The notes under the pieces were generated by a model. That model was given only the letters and a program-made list of their open reading frames with translations. It was not told where the DNA came from and searched no databases. 64,000 nucleotides of DNA from Rhodobacteraceae bacterium UBA6213 (GTDB taxonomy: Bacteria > Pseudomonadota > Alphaproteobacteria > Rhodobacterales > Rhodobacteraceae). Positions 52,601-61,600 of this stretch are shown here, in pieces. The number at the start of each line of letters is the position of its first letter. Position 1 is the first letter of the stretch. A program made the translations under genes and the position numbers. The stretch lies in assembly GCA_002421605.1 (NCBI GenBank), contig DISJ01000001.1, positions 1 through 64,000 of the forward strand, given 5' to 3'.

Positions 52601-55600
52601 GGTTATGATACTCTTCCGTCTGCCGGGTCTCGAAGTCAGCGATGTGATCCAGAACATAGGCATCAGGATCGGGCGCACCCGCATCAATCGCCTCGGCGCG
52701 GAACTGTGCGTCAAGCGCGCGGTACTGTGCTGTGTCTTCCGCAACCGTAATCGTGGCCGCAGGATTGTAGGCGGCATCGCCGCGCACGCGCCAGTATTGG
52801 TTGTAGGTTTGTGTGGTCGAAGCCTCGAATGCCTTTACGGCATTTTCCTGCTTGTCCTCGTTGGCCGTGCCATTGATTCCACGCGCGGGATCATTGGCCA
52901 GCAGCCCGAGGCTTTCCCAGAAGCCGAGAAGCTGATCGTAGGTACGCTGGTCAATCGACTGCACCGGATTGTTGTCCAGAATTTGCCCGGTTGATGCAAG
53001 GCGCACATCGCCGCCCGTGGTCTGCACCTTGGCCACCAGCATGGTGCCATCGGTATTGCTTGCCCAACCGTCCGAGCGGATGCCGATATCGCCTGCCGCT
53101 GTCACCGAAAGCCCAAAGAGCGGGTTGGTCTGCAGGCTCAGGTCAAGTTCCGGATCGCCGAAGGTGCGCTGTGCCGGGTCAACCGTAAAGCCGGTGTTGA
53201 CCCGTAGCATCGCGCCAGTGGTGGTGTTGCCCACCGACCCGCTGAGCGAGGTCAGCGTGACGCGCGGTGCCTGAATGCGCGCGCTCTGGTTTGCCCCGTC
53301 AATCGAGCCGTAGGAGAACAGAGTAACATTGCCACGGCCCGCTGTTACGTCGCCCGCCGCCGTTATTTGATCGACGATTAGTGAACTGCGCCCGATGATC
53401 GCCACGTTGCCGTTTTTGGCATTGGCCGAAAGCGCGCCAGTGCCAGTCACCACGCCGGTCAGATTGACAGTCAGCGCCGCGTCGATCGGGCCCGCCAGCG
53501 CGTGCGGGTTGGTGATGCCGCCCACAAAGTTGTCAGCGGTCAGCGAAATAGTGCGTGCCTTGATCTCGCCCGCCAGATCGCCCTGAATGATCGAGGCGTT
53601 GCTGCCCGGCGTGGTGCCAGCATTAATCGTAACGCTGCCCGCAACTGCGTTGATGTTGCTGGTCAGCACCACATCGCCACCAGTCGAGGTAATGTTGATC
53701 GCGCCGGTATTCGACCCGATGAAGTTGACCCCGATCGGGTAATCGGCCCTCAGCGACTGGGTGATGATCGTCGTGTATTCCTGCCGGAGCTCGTAATAGT
53801 AGGTTTTTTCAGAAGCGATACACGCAGTCCACCAGTTGCAGCGGCGCGAGCTTTCGCCGGTTTTTGAGAAGACGAACGGGTTGTTAGCAGCATCTCGCAA
53901 AGTGAAATTGGTCTGATTTGCCGTGGTCAGCTGCGTGCCCAAAAGGCTTGAGTTAGCAGACGTAATTGCATTCGGGTCTTGGAACGCAGCGCCGTTGACG
54001 ACGGTCAGCCCACCACCGGTGATCGTGTTTTGTGTCGTCACATATGTGCCGTCGCCCAAACGGTAGGTGTTCAGAAGCAACGGGCTGCCGCTCAGCGTAA
54101 GGCTGGTGATGGAACTGATCGTCAGGCTTTCAGACCCAAAGAGCTGGGTGGACACTTTCGAATAGTTCGAAGTCCGCTTGTATTCTTCACCCGTGGTCCA
54201 GACATAACGCTGGTTGGCAACCGGCGTGTAGGTTGCCCCACGATCCGATCCGGTGGACGCAACCGCGCTCCCGAGGATCAGGTTGCCAGTGGCATTGTCA
54301 ATGTGGCCTGTCTGGGTGGCAATCTGTACAACGCCCGCGGCGTTTCCGGGCACGTAATTGCGCGTATAGATGGTCTTGCGCACCGAAATCAGCGGGTTGC
54401 TGGTGCTATAGGCCCCTGTCGTCTGAAGACCCGTAACATCGGTGATTTCAATCCGCCCTTCGATTCCGCGCAGCGTGCCGGTCGGGTCTTCGCCTGTCGA
54501 TAGGTTGCGCAACACCACCGGGGTGTTCGACGCATTGGTAATGTTGATGGTGCCGAACCCGTCGAGCACGTTCAGCCGCCCTACGGTGGTTGACGACGAG
54601 GTGTTCATGATCTGGCCGAAGAGCTGGATATAACCGCCCTTCACCGATGCGCCGTTGACCACATATTGCAGGTTTTTGGCATCATACGATGCGCCGATAT
54701 TATCGGCCGCGCTTGCCCGCACGATAGAGAAGATGCCGTCGCTACCAGGGTTGGCCGCAACATAGTTTTCGGCCTGCGCCCTGTTGAACTGCAAGCTGAA
54801 TGTGATCTGTTCGGACAGATAGTCCTTGATGTTCACCTGCGTCGCCACGCCAAAGATTGCGATTGTGCGCACCGGGTCAGCGCTCGGGTTGACCAGAACC
54901 TCATTTTTGTACTGGTTGACCACGGTCGCCAGTTCGGTCGGGTCAATTCCCAAGGGCGTGCGGTTGATGGTAATTGCGTCCCCTGCGCTGTTTTGCACGG
55001 TCGCCGCGTTGATCAGGTTGGCGGCATCGAGGTCCGCTTGAGTAACGCCGATTGCGGCCATGCTCGCAGTCAACGTCGGGTTGCCACCAAGGGTCAGGTT
55101 CCATTCGGCGATGCCCGACTGGATGGTCGAGTTGATATTCAGATAGCGCGCCGAAATCGAGATCGCGCCGTTCGCGGTGATGCCCGGCCCCTGCTCAGAG
55201 GTCGAGGTGTGAACTGTAAAGCTCGCCGGATCGCCACCGATGTGGTTGAAACCGTTCACATAGCTCGCCACAAAGTCGCCGTCCTTGGCAAGAATCTCGA
55301 CCGAACCGGCGTTGATCGTGCCTTGGATATAGATGTTCCCGGCTTCCGAGATGATGCGCACGGCACCCGTGGTGTTTTCAATCACCGAGCCGCTTTTGAG
55401 GATGATATCGGGCGCAACCTTGCGGTCGGCCATCGCGTAAGCTTCAGGCGTGTAGGTCGAGATGATCTCGATCAGACCACGGCTGGAAGTGCGCGAGGTC
55501 ACCACATCGAGGTTGGCAAAGCCCGAATTCAGCCCGCCCGCGTTGAGCGACGTGATATCGGCGGGGCCATAGACCAGCACGCCGTTAAACCGCAGGTTGC

Positions 55601-58600
55601 CCGCATCATATTCAGGCACAATGAGGTTGCCGAGCTTTAGCGTGTGGTGCGTTTTGTTGGTGATCTCGATTTTCGCATCACCCGGCGCAAGCAACATGCC
55701 TGAGGCGGTGGTGCGCAACTGATCGCCCGTGACGTAGATATTGCCCAAGCGCGCCGCAGTATCGGCCACTTCAATCGTGTAGGCGAGCGGTGCCTCCGAC
55801 GAGTTCAATGCGACCGCAGCTGCTTTCGTCTTGTCGGTGTAGCTGGTGGTCAGCGTGCCCAGCAAGCCCACAAACTGGGTCAGCGATTTGGTGCCGCCCA
55901 CGGTGCCCGGCGTCGAACCCGTATTGGCGTTGAGGGTTGTCACCGCCGAGTTGATAGCGGTGAGCACCGCGCCAAGGTCGCTAACGGTGTTGGTTAGCGC
56001 ATCCCTGTTCAGCGTGATGCGTGTCAGCGACCCGGCGGTGACGTAATTATCGGCCGCAGTGCCCGCCGCAAGAAGTGCTGCGCGTTTGTTGTTATCGCTG
56101 ATGTTCGCGTTGTTCGCGTCAATCAGTGCCTGTCCTGTCAGGCCAGAGGTGCTATTTGCAGGAATGCTCGAAAGTAGAAGTGTCAGCCCTGCTGCAAGGG
56201 TGGTTGCACGATCACGCGCAATGGCGCTCTGGGTGGAAATCGTCGCGGTATTTGACGCGATCACATTGAGGTTGTTGGCAATCGTCGTCTGCGCGGATGC
56301 AATGATCGACTGCTGCGTAGATGCAGTAGTCACGTCATTGGAAATCAGCGCCGCTGAAAGCAGTACTTGCGCGGCAGCGATTTCGGCAGCTTTGGCAATG
56401 TTGGTGTTGCGCCGCGCAATAGTATCGGTTTCTGCAACTTTTGCCGCAGCGGCAGCTGCAAGCCCCTGATTGCGTGTGGTTTGCAGGCTCGTGACCGTGC
56501 CGCCATGTGTGGCGGCGCTATAGGTGCTCATAGATTGGATGGTCGAAATGGTGCTGTTGACCGACACGATCAACCCATAGGTCCCGTCTTCATAAAGACC
56601 TTTGACGCCATCTGCCAACTCGGTCAGGCCATCAACAATGCTGGTATCGGCCACGCCGTCGAGTTGCACTTTGACGGTCGAGATCGAGATCGAAAACGCT
56701 GCGGCCTCCGCTTCAAGCGCGGCTCTGGGTGACGGCCCGGAATACTCGCTTTCCACGAAATTGCCGCTCCCATCAAACGAACCAAGGCCAAGCCCAACAA
56801 GTTTGTTGTGCAAGAAGTTGATTTCGTTCTGATAAGCAGCCCTGGCGATCGGGTCGGTGTCATAGTCCAGGATCAACTGCGCCAGTTCGGCGACACGCGC
56901 CAGAATCTCGGTCCCTACCGGGTTCGGGCCCGAGGTGGTAAAAATGATATTCCCGCTGGAGGTGACAGAAATGCAGCCCGTGGTTGTGCAAGCATCGTCT
57001 ATTTTCAGGGTCTTGTAGCGCTGAATGCTGGTTTCGACGCGTCCGTTGATATCGACACGCGACGTGCCACCGTTGGTCGAGGTGGAGCCGCCGTGATAAT
57101 CAAAGGTCACATCGCCGCCGCCAAACGCGTTGGAAACCGCCGAAGCCGCCGCCGCGAGTGCTTCGCGGTAGATGTCTTTGCCGGTGCCCACGGCCGTGGC
57201 GGTGATATTGCCTCGGCTGACCGAGATGCGAATATCCCCTGCGGCACGAACGCCTTGTGGGTCAAGGTTCATGTTGGTCGAAGAACTCGTGCCCACGCTT
57301 ACCAAGCCCGAATTTGCAACGATGACGGTCGGGTTCGGCCCGGTCGGAATTGGGATCGCGGTCTTGTTGAAGATATCCACGGTGGCGTTGAACACTAGGT
57401 TCGCGGCCTGCCCCTGCGGGCCGGTGCCCGCGCCGATGGTCACGGTCGCGTAGCGCGGCACGTCACCGTTGGTCGGGTTGTCGCCATCGGTCGCCTGCAC
57501 CAGCGCGTCGTTGCCAATGCTGACGGTGTTTGCGCCGGTGTAGGTAATGTTGGCATCGCCCGAAGGCGCACCCGCCAGACCGTAAGTGGTGGCGCTGGCG
57601 CGCATGTCGACATCGCTTTCGCCCCACGCGGCGATCTGGATATCGCCATAGTCGACCATGACCTTGCCGTCGCCGCCAACCGATGCGGTGGCATTGGCTG
57701 TGATGAATGCGTCGATAACAGCGTCCGCCGTGGCAATCGCGCCGCCTGAATCGAGCGTGACCTTTTGCTTGGATGAGATCGAGTTATACGCTTCTTGCTT
57801 GTAAAGTGACGGGTCCGACGCAGGCTGCGTCAGCCGCACCACAGCATTCGCCCCGACATTCGCCGTGGTGTTGTGCGTGACCGCAACCGTAGCACCGCCC
57901 GCAGGAATGTTCGCAAGCCCGCCCGAGATCGAGTTGACGTTGGTCGCACCGCCCGCAAGGAACGGATTGGTCGTGATATTGCGCGCGGCAAGCGTGACAT
58001 TGCTGGCCGTCAGTTGCACCCGGTCGCCAATATTCGCATCAACCGTGCTTTCGACGACATGCCCAAGTGTGGCACCGCTGGAACCTACCAGCGAGGCCTG
58101 CGTGCTATCAACCGAGCCTGCAAAGTTGGTATTGTGGGTCGCTGCAATAGTCGCGGTGCCAGTCACGTTGGCGCCATAAGCTGCGGCGCCGGTGGTGTCG
58201 AGGGCAGCACGCGTCGTGCTGCGGGTCGCGGTGGTCGCGGTTGCCGCGCTCCCCGCCACAAGGCCGCCACTGCCAGCCACCACTTCGGCGTTGTTGGAAT
58301 CGGTGCCGTTGGCCGCCACGTTCAACGCGCCAGCCGAAAGCGTGGTCAGATTGGTCAGCGTGGCGGTTGTGGTGGTGGTCGAATTGGCCTTCGAGATATT
58401 GAAGCCCGCCGCAACAAAGCCCACGGCAAGGCCGCTACTTTTTGCCAACTGGCCGGTGGTGTTAGAAGCTGAAACCGTTGTGATGCCGCTCGAAACCAGG
58501 GCAGAACCGTTCACGCTGGTCTGCGCATTGGTGAAGTTTTGCGACTTCGACACCGTGGCATTGACGCCGATCAGCGCCCCCGCAGAGCCTTCCGAATAGG

Positions 58601-61600
58601 ATTCGACAAGCCCCGATGTGGCCGTCGTGCCAATCGCGATGGTGCCCGCATCAATCGTCGCGTTATTGGCAACGGTGGTTGAAACCTGTGCGCTGACTTC
58701 TGTTTCAGAAAGCGACGCGCCAACCGCAAGGCCGCCTGCAACTGCGATACCCTTGGTGAAGGTGCTGCCCGATCCGGTTGCCGAGGCGCTGACAGAGGCA
58801 AGGCCAGTGGCATAAATCTGTGCAGAATTAACCGAGGCTATCACCGTGGGTTTGACGGTCGCGAACGACCCCGCCCCCTGAATCGCGGCCCCGATGCCGC
58901 CGCCAACAGCATAGGCGGTGGTGGTGGCCGAATCCGTCGCCGTCGCACCGACCGAAACCGATGCGGCGCGCGCGCCAAGGCTGCCGATCTGCGCAGAATC
59001 CGAGATTGAGGCGCTAATCGTGCCGCCGATGGTCGCCTGCCCAAGCGATGCGCCGACCGCGAGCGTGCCCGCAACCGAAACGCCGATGGCTTGGACGTTG
59101 ATCGAGCGGGTCGCGTTTGCATTCACCGCGACAATGCCGTTTGTGGTGATGGTTTTGCGCTTGATCGTGGCGGTCGTGCGCGAATTGTCCGACGTAATGC
59201 CGACATCGGCGCTGATCGCGGCCAGCAGACCGCCAGCCCCCGCAAAGTGGTTGCCCGCAAGCGTGTGATTGGTCACGGCATGCACATTCACCGCGCCTGC
59301 GGCCATCAAACCTGTGCCGTCAATCTGCGCGGTGCTGCCGGTATCAACCGAAAGCACGCCGATGCCCGCGCCGCCCGCAAGGCCTCCCACCGCCACCGCA
59401 CCAGTGACGAGTTTCACTTTCAACACATCCGAGCTGTTGACCGCAACCGTGCCGCCCGCATTGATCGTGCCGCTGCCAATGCTGGCCGAAGTGCCTGCCG
59501 GGATCGCCAAGCTCGACGCTGCCGAAACGATATCGACCTGATTGCGCCGATCTTGTGCGGTTTGGCTGACATCGCGCACCCGTGCATCGTCAGAACCGGC
59601 GAGCATGTCGTTGACTTCTCCGTTCTTCGCCTGATCCTGCGCACCCGAGGTGATGGAGGCAAAGCTCAGCGAGCCGTCGTCGCTTGCCTCACCGATGTTC
59701 TTGTCGGCTTCACCACCCGGGGCCACGCCGTCGCCGTAGTTGTAGACTGCAATACCAGCCGCCAGCCCAACAAGGCCGCCGCCCGCACCGATCACATAAG
59801 CCTCACCCGCCTTATTGGCGAGACCGCTGACAAGCACGTCGTCCTTGGCATTCAGGGTCACGTTGTCGCCAATAGAGGCGGCGGTGGTGTTTTTGAACAC
59901 GCCCACATCAACCACGCCCGCAAGCCCGCCGAACAGACCCACCGCGATGCCACCTGCGGCAACCGAGGTGATCGTTTCATCGCGCGCCGAAACCACGACA
60001 TCTTGCGCGCCATCTGCGGCTGCATTGCCACCCGAAGTGTTAATCGAAGCGTTGTTGCCAATCGAAGCCGTGTTCTTCACGTCCATCAGATAAAGGGTCA
60101 GCACACCGGCAACCCCGACCCCGCCCGCCGAACCCGCAACCCCAAGGGTAAAGCCGGATTGGCGCGAATTTGCCGCCACGTTCACGCCGCGTGATGCGAC
60201 GGGCGTGCCGCCAAACGTATCGGCGGGCAAGATCATATGGTTTCCGCGCAAGCCAAGGGCCGACACAGTCGCCCCCGACGCGATTGACGCGGTGATTTCT
60301 TTGTTAAGGTTCACCACGCTGACCGCCGCGCCCACGCCAACATAGCCAACCGCCAGTGCCCCTGCCACAACGGCGGTGCGCGTCTGATCATCTGCGATAA
60401 CGTCAACGTTGCCCTGCGCCGTCACGGTGCCCGCAATTTGCGCTTTGGTGGCAGTCGTCAGGTCGATCACCGAAATACCGCCCGCAAGCGCCACACTGCC
60501 CGCTGCCGCACCTGCAGCACCGATGCCAACGATGTCTTGCGTCGCGCGCGCCGTAACGGCAACATCGCCATCGGCGGTCACATTGGCGGCCGCAATGGTC
60601 GCCTCGGTCGTGGTGTCGATCACCATGACGCTAACGCCCGCGCCACCCGCAACCGCGCCACCCGCAACCGCGCCCGAGAAGCCCATCGTGTAGATGTCGC
60701 TTGCCGCAGCAAGGGTCACGTTCTGCGTGCTTGCAGCCGTTCCCGCAAGGCGGTTGATCTGCGCACCCGTGCCAATTGTAGCGCGCGTGTCGGTGGTAAT
60801 GACCGGCACCCCGGCAGAAACCGCGATCCCCACCGAACCCGCCGCACCGCCAACCGAAAGCGCGCGCACCGCGGCCTTGTCGGTCGCGTTCACAATTACG
60901 CCGCGCGCATTTGCGGTGGTCGGGGTCGAAGTTCGCTTTTGCCCAAGCATTTGCAGGCCCACCGTGCGTGCCGAGGCGGCATTGGCATCGGTCAGCTCAT
61001 TGGTTGCATCGGCTTTGAAATCGGCGGCGGCAAAGCCATTATCGCTACCATAGGCCGAAAATCCGGCTGCATATCCAGTAACATAGCTTTGCGCGGCACT
61101 GTTTGCGAGCGCGGTAACCTGAGCGTTCGCATCAATGGTTGCAAGCGTGACCGCATCAATCACCGTCACGCCGACCGATGCACCAATACCCGCCGCGCCC
61201 GCGGCAAACGCGCCATCGACCATGTCGATTTCGGTCTTGCCATCGGCAGTGACCGCTACGTTGCCATTTGAAAGCACGCGCGCGCCTGTGCCGATCCGCG
61301 CAGTTGTTTTCGGGCTGACCGACAGCACGGTAACCGCGCCCGCTAGCCCGGCAGAACCACCAATCCCGACACCTGCGGTAATCGCAAGAATGTCTTCTGC
61401 ACTTGTCGCGTTCAGCACGACATTGCCGCTATCAACCGTCGCATGCGCGCCGATTTCGGCGGTGATGGTTTTGTCGATCACGCCAACCGAGACGCCAGCG
61501 CCAACACCTGCCGTGCCACCAGCCCCGGCAGCACCAGAGACCGAGAACAGGCGCGAAAGGTCGGATGCCTGAACCGTCAACGAGCCGGAATTGAACGTGG

